The notes: a model not told the origin generated them from the sequence alone. Positions 26,213 to 35,464 are shown, counted from the stretch's first letter. The stretch is 64,000 nt of DNA from Microbulbifer pacificus (GCF_033723955.1 NZ_CP137555.1:1570501-1634500), one strand, 5' to 3'. A program made the numbers and translations.

Positions 26213-27760
26213 CTAGCGGCCGGCAATTAACTGGGAGATCAGTTGCCGATTGCCTACCAGGCCTCGCCTATACATTTCCGCCTGCTTTTTAACTTCTTCT
26301 TGCAATACGCTGGCCCGGTTATCGTCCCGGTCTTTTCGCGGCGCACGGGCCCAATCACACCCATACCCCATGCCATTCAACACATATCGATAACTGGCCG
26401 CGGGAAAAAGGGCCTGAGCCAGTGGGAAATCCTGTTTTGCCGGCGACCGATGGCGCCATAGTTCAAGATTTTCCTGTAGGGACTCGGGAATACTTGCTGC
26501 ATCCCGGTGTTCAGTCCAGTATTCGGAATCCGAGCGCTGCGACAGTACATAGTGCAATTTGAGAAAATCAATAATATCGCTCCAGTGGCGGAGCATCTGG
26601 CGATTGTAACGCTTCGCAGAAAAAGCCATGTGTTCAACACGCGCAGGCAGGAGGTCGCGAATAATTCCTGCAGCATGTTCGATCAGCGCCAGCGCGGATG
26701 CCTCTAACGGTTCGATAAAACCTGCAGACATCCCCACTGCCACGCAGTTCGATTTCCACATTTCCGAGCGATACCCTGGGAAAAACTCGAGCTCGCGCAC
26801 CTGCAGATCTGCCAACTGGTTTTCACTCAAATATGGCCGCAAAAACTCATCAAAATTCCGCCTTACCGTCTCGGCATCAGAGAACCGACTTGAATAGACA
26901 TACCCCATACCACGACGGGTGGGCAGTCCGATATCCCATATCCATCCGTGAGAACGTGCTGTAGAACGTGTTACCGAAGCAATCGGTGCATCCGGTGAGT
27001 CATAGGGAATTTGTACAGCCATCGCACGATCATTGAATAGAACGGAAGATTGATCAATGAATGGAACTTTCAGATATTTATCGATGAGCAATCCCCGGGC
27101 CCCGGAGCAGTCGATAAACAGATCGGCGGCCAAGCGCTCGCCGGCATCTGTTTTCAAGGCTGCGATACTTCCATCGCAAGCAAGCTCGACTTCTGTAACT
27201 TCGGCCGGCAAATAGGTCACACCCAGTCGACTGGTACAGTGGTCGCGCAGACAAACACCAAATTTGACGGCATCAAAGTGATAGCCGTAATTCAAGACTC
27301 CAGCGTATTCCGGTGTTTGTAATTGTTTGGGAGCGAGATTGGCGTCGCAGATAGTCGGCTGTGGACTTACCGCATAGGCGTATTTTCTGTCGGCGCTTCG
27401 GTCGGCGCTGTGGTGAGCCAAATCCTGCTCGAAATAACCATGTGGAAGGGAGAATGGATGGTAGTAGGCGTCCTCTTCTGCTGGTGTGCGCCACCCCACA
27501 AACAATGAGCCCTGCTTAAACGAAGCTTCGCAGTCAGTAAACAACTGCTTTTCTTCGAGACCGATGCGGCGAAGTGTTTCCCGCATCGATGGCCAGGTCC
27601 CCTCACCGACCCCCACGGTCGGAATACCGGGAGATTCCACGACCACGATATCGCATTGCCCACCGCTCGCACGCCCGTGCTCGGCCGCCAAAATCGCTGC
27701 GGTAAGCCACCCGGCGGCACCGCCGCCAAGAATTAAAATGGAAAACGGAGCCGGATTCAT
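26213..27760 (-). CDS. Flavin-dependent tryptophan-halogenase-family protein (3, divergent)
   Basis: 515 residues. FAD loop GGGAAGW at 12-18, K82 in SFKQGSLFVGW, EPLEAS block with the catalytic-type Glu. The usual WxWxIP is altered to WIWDIG near 272, and IPLQHR becomes GLPTRRG. It is clearly more distant from the other two halogenase-family proteins here. The family signature excludes monooxygenation sterically in classical halogenases, so loss of the Pro could mark another chemistry. It follows the TBDR and two tandem hairpins and sits 16 bases upstream of the cupin start codon. Confidence 0.9.
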   Translation of the reverse strand: MNPAPFSILILGGGAAGWLTAAILAAEHGRASGGQCDIVVVESPGIPTVGVGEGTWPSMRETLRRIGLEEKQLFTDCEASFKQGSLFVGWRTPAEEDAYYHPFSLPHGYFEQDLAHHSADRSADRKYAYAVSPQPTICDANLAPKQLQTPEYAGVLNYGYHFDAVKFGVCLRDHCTSRLGVTYLPAEVTEVELACDGSIAALKTDAGERLAADLFIDCSGARGLLIDKYLKVPFIDQSSVLFNDRAMAVQIPYDSPDAPIASVTRSTARSHGWIWDIGLPTRRGMGYVYSSRFSDAETVRRNFDEFLRPYLSENQLADLQVRELEFFPGYRSEMWKSNCVAVGMSAGFIEPLEASALALIEHAAGIIRDLLPARVEHMAFSAKRYNRQMLRHWSDIIDFLKLHYVLSQRSDSEYWTEHRDAASIPESLQENLELWRHRSPAKQDFPLAQALFPAASYRYVLNGMGYGCDWARAPRKDRDDNRASVLQEEVKKQAEMYRRGLVGNRQLISQLIAGR

Positions 27761-27786
27761 TTATAAGCTCTCCCACTTCAAGGACG

Positions 27787-27823
27787 TCAAAAACACAAAG
27801 GGCGTGATTGCTCACGCCCTTTG
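27787..27823 (-). terminator. Rho-independent terminator between TBDR and halogenase 3
   Basis: Perfect 12-bp stem CAAAGGGCGTGA (27796-27807) / TCACGCCCTTTG (27812-27823), 4-base loop, then TGTTTTTGA on the minus strand. A second hairpin GAGTGGCG (27839-27846) / CGCCACTC (27853-27860) lies just upstream. Partial termination would give more receptor than downstream enzymes. Confidence 0.88.
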
Positions 27824-27871
27824 CTTCCTGCGAGACGTGAGTGGCGTTTTACCGCCACTCCAGGCGTTACA

Positions 27872-30811
27872 TTAGAAACTGTAACGCACACCAAGATTAT
27901 ACCGGGCACCGGACTGAATAGCCCCAATCACCATGTTTTCATGACGACCGTACAAGCGCTGAGTTTCACTGGTCAGGTTGATCCCCTCAGCGAATACCGT
28001 CAGATTATCCTGAACATCATAACTTACGTTGGCGTCCAGCTGGCCGTAAGCTTCGGTATATACCGGGTTACGCTCGCCGTTGCCATCGAAAGTACTATTC
28101 AAGAAATCATCGCGCCAGTTGTAAGCAAGACGCGCCTGCAGTCCATCACGGTCATAGAAACCAATGACGTTAAAGGAATCACTCAGACCGAGCAGCGCAA
28201 ACTGGTTTTCAACACCTTCGCCTTTGTTGGTATTGAAATTGTCGTACGCAATATCTCCGTTGACGGTGGTGAAGTTGATGATGCCACCAAAACCGGAATC
28301 GCCAAACATGTGCTGCACGGCGAATTCGAAACCATCGATTTTGGCATTCTTGGCATTCACAGGAGCCAGTACGGTGAATTCGGCCAGCGCATCACCTTCA
28401 GCTTCCGAACCGATAACAGTGCCATACTGCTCCTGCATGTAAGCGAGGATTTCCGCAGAGGTAGCACCTGCACCCAGTGCAGCAACGGCATCGTCGTAGC
28501 GGGGACCTTTCGCCGGGTGTGCCAGACCGAAAGTGGTTTCGATGAAGGAATCCGTACCGATGAAATTATCTACATCCTTTTTGTAGTAGCCGGCAGATAC
28601 ATAACTACCTTCGCCGTAGTACCACTCAAAGGACAAATCAAAGTTGGTAGATTCGAACGGTTTCAAATCCGGGTTGCCACGAGAGGCCGTACCGCCATTA
28701 ATACGCACACGCGGATTGATTGTCTGGCCCCCCTGAATATCAGCATATCCCGGGCGGGTAATCGTTTTGCTCCACGATGCGCGCGCAACAACATCTTCAG
28801 TCAGGGAAATATTGAAGTCGATATTCGGCAGCAGGTTGCTGTATGCACCCTGTTGCTCGCTGTAGCCAACACCACTTTCATGCGCGTCAAACTCGTTATC
28901 TGACACCCATTCAATGTAATCGTACTGCGGCACTAGTGCCTGAGCATCGACATTGGTTTCCTCGTAGCGCAAGCCAACCGCAAGACCCATCGGCATCGGC
29001 AGGTCTTCCCATGCCAGATTCACCTGGGTATACGCGGCCTGCTGCTCTTCAACGGCGATGCGGTCGGTGGTGAAGTTGTCGTCCACACACAGTACGGTGC
29101 CGCAGGGACTGATTGTCTCGCCATTGGCCTGGGCAATGGCGGAAATCGCATCCAGCATGCCCTGGAAATCAGAGGCATAGTAATAGGGAGTCATTTCAGC
29201 GCTATCTGCACTGCCGAACTGATCCAATGCATCCGCCATGCTCTTTTGTACAAACAGAGCATCGTCATAATCGTCTGGCGTTCCGTATCCACCCCAGGTA
29301 CCGCGCTCAGCCACCGCATATGCGGAGCGGTTGCTGGACTCGAGGTAGGCCAGGCCGAAATCGATGCTCTTGACCGCGCCAAAGTCCAGATCAAACGTTC
29401 CATCGAACCTTGCCTGCTCGATGTCATGCTTCATATAGCTGTTGCGGAAGCTGGTACCGGAGGTCAGCATTTGTGCAGGGTCAAAGCCCTGGCCATCGAT
29501 AAATTCAAAAGTGGCTGCCGGCAGGTCGTAGCCGTAATTTACCGTTGTCCCAGCCCGGTTGAACTGCACCCCTGCGATATTGTTGTTGCTACCGCGGCCA
29601 TCCTTTGAACCGTTCTCGGCGGTGGAATTGTGATAGTCAAATCTCAGGGTCAGGTCATCGGTCGGGTTCCAAACCAGATTCAGGCCGACAGAGTCGTTTT
29701 TATTTACCGTGCCCCAGTCACCCGCATTGAACGTCACGTCAGAGCCGGTGGCATCGGTGTATTCAATCGGTGCCACCACGCTGCCATTACCGGAACCTTC
29801 GGTAAAGGAGCCGGAAACCGGCACGCCATTGAACCAGGCGCCCATAGAGTTGTACTGCTGCTCTACGTCCTGCTCTGCATAGGTGTAATCAAGGGTGGCC
29901 TGGAAGTTGTCCTGCGGCTCCCACTGCAGGGTCACTTGCGCATTCGTGCGCTCGCGCTGCACCTCACCAAAGGTGTAACCGATGCCACGGGGAACGGCAT
30001 AGATGTCACCTTCCTGCGGCGCATTTTCAAAGCTGGTGCTATCCGGTGCGATGGATCCCCAGTCACCCTGGCCACCGGGAATGGTGTACCAACCCGGACC
30101 GGTTTCCGCTTTGGAGTACCCGCTATCGCGCTTGGAGTAGGAGCCGGTAAACGCCACACCCACAGTGTCGTCGGCAAACTTGGTGCTGAAGATACCGGAC
30201 ACATCCGGTGTCCAGGTGTCACCCTGCTTGTTGGAGGTGTCATTGGTGGTCTTGGCGCTGAGGTTCAGTACCAGATCGTCCATTTCGAGCGGACGGGCGG
30301 TGCGAATATTGATAACAGATCCGATACCGCCGGTGGCGAGATTGGCCTGTCCAGTTTTGTAAACTTCTACGGCACTGACGCTTTCCGCCGCCAGGTTCGC
30401 GAAATCAAAAGAGCGGGAAGCGGAAGCGCTGGTCCCTTCGATATTGGCCGCCGGCATATAGCGACCATTCAACGTTACTACGTTGTAGTCTGGGCCAAAG
30501 CCACGCACGGTGACTTTGCTGCCCTCACCGTTCTGGCGGTCAATGGAAACACCGGTGATACGCTGGAGTGATTCGGCCAGGTTGGTATCGGGCATTTTGC
30601 CGATATCTTCGGCAGAGATCCCGTCGACAACACCCTGCGCGTCGCGCTTCATATCCATGGATTTTTCGAGACTACCACGGATACCCAGCACCACCACTTC
30701 TTCCAGTGCTGCATCCTGTTCGCTCTGTGCATAGGCGGCGCCACTGACACCGGCCAGGGCGGCGATCGCCACCGCTATGGAATTCTTCTTGAATCCGGTC
30801 TTTCTGTTCAT
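27872..30811 (-). CDS. TonB-dependent receptor, probable beta-glucan oligosaccharide transporter
   Basis: 979 residues. Signal peptide ending GVSGAAYAQ, TonB-box-like LEEVVVLGIRG, plug with ISAEDIGKMPDTNLAESLQRITG, VTVRGFGPDYNVVTLNGR and TGGIGSVINIRTARP, then a barrel ending GVRYSF with terminal Phe. Outer-membrane importer of the carbohydrate TBDR class. It is the first gene of the block TBDR-halogenase-cupin-halogenase, with the shared operator element at 30936-30968. Laminarin-type glucan is inferred as ligand from GH16 and GH3 under the same element. Confidence 0.93.
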   Translation of the reverse strand: MNRKTGFKKNSIAVAIAALAGVSGAAYAQSEQDAALEEVVVLGIRGSLEKSMDMKRDAQGVVDGISAEDIGKMPDTNLAESLQRITGVSIDRQNGEGSKVTVRGFGPDYNVVTLNGRYMPAANIEGTSASASRSFDFANLAAESVSAVEVYKTGQANLATGGIGSVINIRTARPLEMDDLVLNLSAKTTNDTSNKQGDTWTPDVSGIFSTKFADDTVGVAFTGSYSKRDSGYSKAETGPGWYTIPGGQGDWGSIAPDSTSFENAPQEGDIYAVPRGIGYTFGEVQRERTNAQVTLQWEPQDNFQATLDYTYAEQDVEQQYNSMGAWFNGVPVSGSFTEGSGNGSVVAPIEYTDATGSDVTFNAGDWGTVNKNDSVGLNLVWNPTDDLTLRFDYHNSTAENGSKDGRGSNNNIAGVQFNRAGTTVNYGYDLPAATFEFIDGQGFDPAQMLTSGTSFRNSYMKHDIEQARFDGTFDLDFGAVKSIDFGLAYLESSNRSAYAVAERGTWGGYGTPDDYDDALFVQKSMADALDQFGSADSAEMTPYYYASDFQGMLDAISAIAQANGETISPCGTVLCVDDNFTTDRIAVEEQQAAYTQVNLAWEDLPMPMGLAVGLRYEETNVDAQALVPQYDYIEWVSDNEFDAHESGVGYSEQQGAYSNLLPNIDFNISLTEDVVARASWSKTITRPGYADIQGGQTINPRVRINGGTASRGNPDLKPFESTNFDLSFEWYYGEGSYVSAGYYKKDVDNFIGTDSFIETTFGLAHPAKGPRYDDAVAALGAGATSAEILAYMQEQYGTVIGSEAEGDALAEFTVLAPVNAKNAKIDGFEFAVQHMFGDSGFGGIINFTTVNGDIAYDNFNTNKGEGVENQFALLGLSDSFNVIGFYDRDGLQARLAYNWRDDFLNSTFDGNGERNPVYTEAYGQLDANVSYDVQDNLTVFAEGINLTSETQRLYGRHENMVIGAIQSGARYNLGVRYSF

Positions 30812-31188
30812 GGAGTTGTCTCCCCATCGTCACGTCATTTTCGTTATTGATTTCGCCGGATGCCGGGTACCTCGAGACCACGCGAGGATAACCCGATCTG
30901 GCGCCACGCTATACTCCCGCCGTGCGTCAAACCGAGTCGTCCCACCTTAGGGAAATGACGAAAAATGGACTATCCCACCTTGAAAACCACAAAGCGGGAA
31001 CGAAAAATTACTTAAAAATCAATTAGTTATAAGGTTGTCGCATTTTTGCACCAGCGCCGGGCAAACGGCATTCAATTCAGGTGCACGCGTTTAAAAAAGT
31101 GGGGACAGATTTGGGAAGCACTGAAGTGACCACGTAGACTGCCACTGAATTACCCGTCGCGCTTGCCCACTTTGGAGTGCCGAAGGCG
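30812..31188. other. Intergenic region: TBDR promoter, operator, repeat-like tract
   Basis: 377 bases without a gene. It holds the operator pair (30936-30982), a TATAGC -10-like hexamer 22 bases after the first element in the gene direction, an AT-rich stretch (31000-31050), and at 31101-31121 a GGGGACAGATTTGGGAAGCAC tract that recurs in variant form at 57196. Confidence 0.55.
30936..30982 (-). promoter_or_regulatory. Beta-glucan locus operator copy plus extra half-site (TBDR)
   Basis: GTCGTCCCACCTTA (30936-30949), 11 bases, AAAAATGG (30961-30968), followed by another TCCCACCTTG (30973-30982). The two TCCCACCTT blocks are direct repeats 33 bases apart, about three helix turns. The ATG lies 125 bases downstream in the gene direction. 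Confidence 0.7.
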
Positions 31189-32109
31189 CTACCCCTTAAC
31201 TGCCCCGGCGGCGAGCCCGGATACCAGGAAGCGCTGCAGCGTCAGGAACAGCAGCATCACCGGCAGGGAAACCAGGATGGAGCCGGCGGCGAAAAGGCCC
31301 CACTCGGAGGCGTAGTCGCTGACAAAAAAGCGCAGGCCCACCGGCACGGTGTAAAGGGATTCGTCATCCATAAAGATGGAGGCGAGGATAAATTCGTTCC
31401 ACGCGGTCATGAAGGCGAACAGGCCGGTGACGGCGATGGCCGGGCGCGCCAGCGGCAGGATGATGCGGGTGAAGATGGTCCAGCGGCTGGCCCCCTCCAG
31501 TAGCGCCGACTCCTCGATCTCGTAAGGCAGGGTGTCAAAGTAGCCCTTCAGCATCCACACGCAGAACGGCAGCGCAGTGATCGAATAGACCAGGATCAGC
31601 CCCAGCCAGGAATTACCCAGCCCCAGCCACTGCACCACGATCACGTACAGCGGGATCAGCATCAGTACCGCGGGAAACATCTGCGAAATCAGGAACAGCA
31701 TCATGCCGCGCCTGCGCCCGGCGAAACGGAAGCGCGAGAAGGCATAGGCGGCGGTGCAGCTCAGCGACAGTCCCACCAGCGTGGTGGCAAATGCGACCAC
31801 CAGGCTGTTGCCCAGCCAGCGCAGGAACGGCTGTTCGGTGAGCACCGCGCGGAAGTTGTCCAGGGTCCACTGCTCCGGCAGCGGGACCAGCGCCAGTAAC
31901 TGCTGGGCGACGCTGGCATCATCCGCCAAGCGCACCAGGGTCAGCGACTGCTGGCCGGAAAATGCGAGGCTCACCACCCACAGCAGCGGGTACAGCACGA
32001 TCAGGGACGCGAACATCAGCAGGGCGAAGCGCCAGCTGAAGATATCCCGCAGTACCCGCGCCAAACGGGAGGGAACGGCCCGTTTGATCCCGGCGATGGC
32101 AGTTTTCAT
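31189..32109 (-). CDS. malG: MalG-type ABC permease
   Basis: 306 residues from the ATG at 32109, which overlaps the TGA of the fusion gene. Six membrane helices can be traced, starting FALLMFASLIVLYPLLWVVSLAF. The EAA loop reads YEIEESALLEGASRWTIFTRIILPLARP, and the C terminus ends with LFLTLQRFLVSGLAAGAVKG, as in MalG. Inner-membrane half of a maltose/maltodextrin-type importer with the MalE-MalF fusion and MalK encoded directly upstream. Confidence 0.93.
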   Translation of the reverse strand: MKTAIAGIKRAVPSRLARVLRDIFSWRFALLMFASLIVLYPLLWVVSLAFSGQQSLTLVRLADDASVAQQLLALVPLPEQWTLDNFRAVLTEQPFLRWLGNSLVVAFATTLVGLSLSCTAAYAFSRFRFAGRRRGMMLFLISQMFPAVLMLIPLYVIVVQWLGLGNSWLGLILVYSITALPFCVWMLKGYFDTLPYEIEESALLEGASRWTIFTRIILPLARPAIAVTGLFAFMTAWNEFILASIFMDDESLYTVPVGLRFFVSDYASEWGLFAAGSILVSLPVMLLFLTLQRFLVSGLAAGAVKG

Positions 32110-34355
32110 CGCGCCACCTCCAGCGTCCGGCTCAGCCGCATCTGCCACAGGGCGTAGCAGAACAGCAGCGCCAGAATCACCATGGAATAGGCCGCCGCAT
32201 AGGCGTACTGGTATTTTTCAAAGCCGATACGGAACGCCTTGGTGATCAGGATATCGTTGGCCCCCGCCGGAGCACCGTCGCTCACCAGGTAGATCACGTT
32301 GAACATATTGAAGGTCCACACCACCGACAGGATCACCGCGGGGATCAGCACCGGCTTCAGCAGCGGCAGGGTGATGGAACGGAACTGGAACCAGCGCCCG
32401 GCCCCTTCCACCCTGGCGACTTCATACAGTTCCCGCGGAATCGACTGCAGCCCCCCCAGAATCACCACCATCATGAACGGGATACTGAGCCACACATTGG
32501 TCACCAGTCCGGTAAAAAAGCTCGCGCCGATGGAGTCGAACCACGCCACCGGCGCCATGCCCAGTACCTGCAGCGCCTGATTGATGACACCAAATTGCGG
32601 GTGGAACATGCCCTTCCACACCAGCGCGGTGATGTAGTTGGGGATGGCCCAGGGCAGGATCAGGACGAGACGGAACCACGCGCGGCCGAAAATGGGCTTG
32701 TCCAGCGCCAGCGCCAGCACCAGCGCCAGTCCCACCGCAAGGGTGACATTGCTCGCGGTCCACAAAATCGTGATCAGCAGGGTCCAGTAGAAGTTGTCGA
32801 AGTCGATGCTGCGATCACTGCCCTGCCCTCGCCACAAATGAAAGTCACCAAGTATCGCCGCGTAATTATCCAGCCCGACAAACCGCGACCACAGGGGCGT
32901 GTACTCATTGAATACGGTGGTGTCGGTAAAGGACAGCAGCAGACCGTACAGCAGTGGAAAAAATACCAGCACCAGCATCCCCAGCATGGCGGGTAAGACG
33001 TATAGATACGCGGTGCGGTTCGCCTGCCAGCCGGCAGCCAGCGGCTTGCGATAGCGCCGCCACGCCCACAGGGCCAGCAGTACCAGTGCGAGCGGAACCA
33101 GCCACAGCCACGCGGGCATCTGTGCGGGAATGTTTCCGCGTGTGCGTGAGCGCTCCAACCGCGCGAGATCCAAACTCAATTGCCGCTGCAGCTGGTGCAT
33201 CTCAGCTTCCGGCTGCGCCGCGCCCTTCACCACTTTTTTCAGGGCGTTTTCCAACGGAACCCACACCAGCGTCATGGCGGGCAGATTGGGGATGGGCACC
33301 GCCACTTCCAGCTGGCGGCGGAACGCCATTGCGGTGTCGTCGGTGGCAATACGCGGGTGCTCAAAGGCGCTGATATTCGCCGGCAGCTGCCCGCCCTCAA
33401 TCCCCATTTTTTCCGCGGCGCTGCGGCTGGTGAGGTAGTCCATCACCGCCACCGCAGCGGCGGGATGTTTCGACCAGGGTGAGAGGAACAGGCCCTCCAC
33501 TGCCACCCAGGGTGCCAGTGGCAAGCCACTCTGGCTGTTCACGGGCAGCGGCACCACGCGGTAATTCACTCCCGGCGCAATTTCACCCAGCATCCAGGGG
33601 CCGCTGATCACCATGGCCGCGCGGCCCTGGTTGAACAAGCTGGTGACCAGAGTACTGCTGGGCTCGTCCGGCAGAATCCGCTCGTCCCGCACCCAGTGCA
33701 CCAGCATTTCCACGGATTCAATGTTGGCGCGGTTGTCGAGATCCAGGTTGCCAGCGCGATCGAAGGGGCCGGCGCCAAAGCTGTTCATCAGCGCGCCGTG
33801 GAAAAACGGCTCGGTATAGCTATAGGCGAGTCCGAAGCGCCCCGCCTTGCGGTCGGTGTGGCGGCGGGCCTCGGCCACCATGGCATCGGTAGAGACAGGC
33901 GCCGTTTGCACCAGGTCGGTATTGAGGATCAGCGCCGGGCTTTTGAAGGCCAGCGGCAGGCCGTAGAGCTCGCCACCGAAGGTCATGGCGGCAATCAGGT
34001 TTGGCGGGAAGCGCCGCAGCACCCCGTCGCCCACATAGTGGTCGATCGGTGCCACCGTGTGCCCGGCACTGGCCCAGCCCCCCAGGCGGTCGTGAGCAAA
34101 CACGAATAGGTCTGGCCCCTGGCCGCGGGGAAGTGCGGCGGAGAGTTTGTCGGCGTAGCCGCCAAATGGCACCGCCAGCGCCTTTACCTGGACATCACTC
34201 TGGCTGCGGTTGTAGTCGTCGATCAGCTGCTCGAACGCGGCGCGCTCGGCGCCGCGGTAGCCGTGCCAGAGGTTGAGGATTTCGCTGGCATTGGCCTGGC
34301 CGGCGCACATCATTAGCAGGATGAGCAGGCGCAAAAAATGCACGGGCCTCAGCAC
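32106..34355 (-). CDS. Fused maltose-binding protein-MalF permease
   Basis: 749 residues. Signal sequence ending GQANA; residues ~25-400 are a full CUT1-type solute-binding domain (LNLWHGYRG, PDLFVFAHDRLGGWA, YGLPLAFKSPALILN, AAMVISGPWMLGEI). After a basic helical linker there is a membrane helix (WLWLVPLALVLLALWAW) near 415, then a MalF-like permease starting AYLYVLPAMLGMLVLVFFPLLYG, with the EAA loop ELYEVARVEGAGRWFQFRSI. In Escherichia coli MalE and MalF are separate; here the binding protein is tethered. It overlaps malK by seven bases upstream and malG by four downstream. Confidence 0.93.
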   Translation of the reverse strand: MLRPVHFLRLLILLMMCAGQANASEILNLWHGYRGAERAAFEQLIDDYNRSQSDVQVKALAVPFGGYADKLSAALPRGQGPDLFVFAHDRLGGWASAGHTVAPIDHYVGDGVLRRFPPNLIAAMTFGGELYGLPLAFKSPALILNTDLVQTAPVSTDAMVAEARRHTDRKAGRFGLAYSYTEPFFHGALMNSFGAGPFDRAGNLDLDNRANIESVEMLVHWVRDERILPDEPSSTLVTSLFNQGRAAMVISGPWMLGEIAPGVNYRVVPLPVNSQSGLPLAPWVAVEGLFLSPWSKHPAAAVAVMDYLTSRSAAEKMGIEGGQLPANISAFEHPRIATDDTAMAFRRQLEVAVPIPNLPAMTLVWVPLENALKKVVKGAAQPEAEMHQLQRQLSLDLARLERSRTRGNIPAQMPAWLWLVPLALVLLALWAWRRYRKPLAAGWQANRTAYLYVLPAMLGMLVLVFFPLLYGLLLSFTDTTVFNEYTPLWSRFVGLDNYAAILGDFHLWRGQGSDRSIDFDNFYWTLLITILWTASNVTLAVGLALVLALALDKPIFGRAWFRLVLILPWAIPNYITALVWKGMFHPQFGVINQALQVLGMAPVAWFDSIGASFFTGLVTNVWLSIPFMMVVILGGLQSIPRELYEVARVEGAGRWFQFRSITLPLLKPVLIPAVILSVVWTFNMFNVIYLVSDGAPAGANDILITKAFRIGFEKYQYAYAAAYSMVILALLFCYALWQMRLSRTLEVAR

Positions 34356-35464
34356 ACGCCCACTCCAGCGCGGGCTCCGTCCGTGCGAATACGCTGCTGG
34401 CTGTCTGCATCAAACAGATACACGGCGGCGGGATCAAACGCGAGCTCCAGAACATCGCCGAGAGTGAATGCCCGCAAACCGGGGAGCCGCGCGATCACCG
34501 AGGACTTACCTGCGCGCAGATGCACCAGCATTTCCGCCCCCAGGCTCTCCACCAGCTCAATTTCGCCGCTGAGGCGCGGCCAGTTGGCAGGGGCGCTGGC
34601 GGCGTACACCAGTTTTTCCGGGCGCAGCCCAAGCAGCAGCTCCCGCTTCAGCCCCTGTAGCTGAGAGTGCGGCGCTCGCGGGTGATAGAAGGCAAGCAGG
34701 TCACACACCAACTGTGTGCCGTCATTCGTCACCGGCACCAGGTTCATCGGCGGCGAGCCCATAAAGCCGGCGACGAAGGTGTTATCCGGATCGTTATAGA
34801 GTTCCAGCGGTGTGCCCACCTGCATCAGCGCGCCGCGATTGAGAATGGCGATACGGGTGCCGAGAGTCATCGCTTCGACCTGATCGTGGGTGACGTACAC
34901 GGAGGTGGTCCCCAGCTGGCGGTGCAGGCGGTGGATCACACCGCGCATCTGTACCCGCAGCTCCGCGTCCAGATTGGACAAGGGCTCGTCAAACAGGAAC
35001 ACCTGCGGATCGCGCACCATGGCGCGCCCCAGCGCCACCCGCTGGCACTGGCCACCGGAAAGCTGGCCCGGCTTGCGCTCGAGCAGGTCGGCGAGGCCGA
35101 GGGTGTCCGCCGCGTCGCGCACCCGGCGCTCGATGCCCAGTTTGGGGAAATTCCGCACCCGCAGGCCGAAGGCCATGTTCTCGAACACGCTCATATGCGG
35201 ATAGAGGGCGTAATTCTGGAACACCATGGCGATGTCCCGGTCTTTGGGGGGCAAGTCATTGACCCGGTGCCCGCCAATCAGCAGTTCCCCGGAGGTGATG
35301 GACTCGAGCCCGGCAATCATGCGCAGTACGGTGGACTTACCGCAACCGGACGGCCCGACCAGCACCATAAATTCGCCATCGCCAATTTCCAGGTCCAGCC
35401 CCGGCACCGTGGCCGGGCCGTCGTCGTAGCGCTTGCTGACACCTCTGAATTCAATACTGGCCAC
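34349..35464 (-). CDS. malK: MalK-type ABC ATPase
   Basis: 371 residues. Walker A GPSGCGKST, Q-loop VFQNYALYPHMSV, signature LSGGQCQRVALGRA, Walker B VFLFDEPLSNLD and switch His in VYVTHDQVEAMTLG, followed by the C-terminal OB-type regulatory domain of MalK/UgpC/MsmK proteins. Cytoplasmic energy subunit of the importer encoded downstream; first gene of the operon. One deviation is Cys in the signature (SGGQCQRV instead of SGGQRQRV), which is tolerated in the family as far as I know. Confidence 0.95.
   Translation of the reverse strand: MASIEFRGVSKRYDDGPATVPGLDLEIGDGEFMVLVGPSGCGKSTVLRMIAGLESITSGELLIGGHRVNDLPPKDRDIAMVFQNYALYPHMSVFENMAFGLRVRNFPKLGIERRVRDAADTLGLADLLERKPGQLSGGQCQRVALGRAMVRDPQVFLFDEPLSNLDAELRVQMRGVIHRLHRQLGTTSVYVTHDQVEAMTLGTRIAILNRGALMQVGTPLELYNDPDNTFVAGFMGSPPMNLVPVTNDGTQLVCDLLAFYHPRAPHSQLQGLKRELLLGLRPEKLVYAASAPANWPRLSGEIELVESLGAEMLVHLRAGKSSVIARLPGLRAFTLGDVLELAFDPAAVYLFDADSQQRIRTDGARAGVGVC

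Noticed and set aside
11251..27760. Halogenase genes as part of a natural-product cluster with the phosphopantetheinyl transferase
   Set aside because: No PKS, NRPS or tailoring genes lie nearby, the transferase is 20 kb away, and the genes sit inside sugar-uptake loci.
31158..31174. Sixth beta-glucan operator (GCCCACTTTGGAG)
   Set aside because: Only the CCCACTTTG core is present; the GTCGYC flank and the second arm are missing and it lies far from any start codon.
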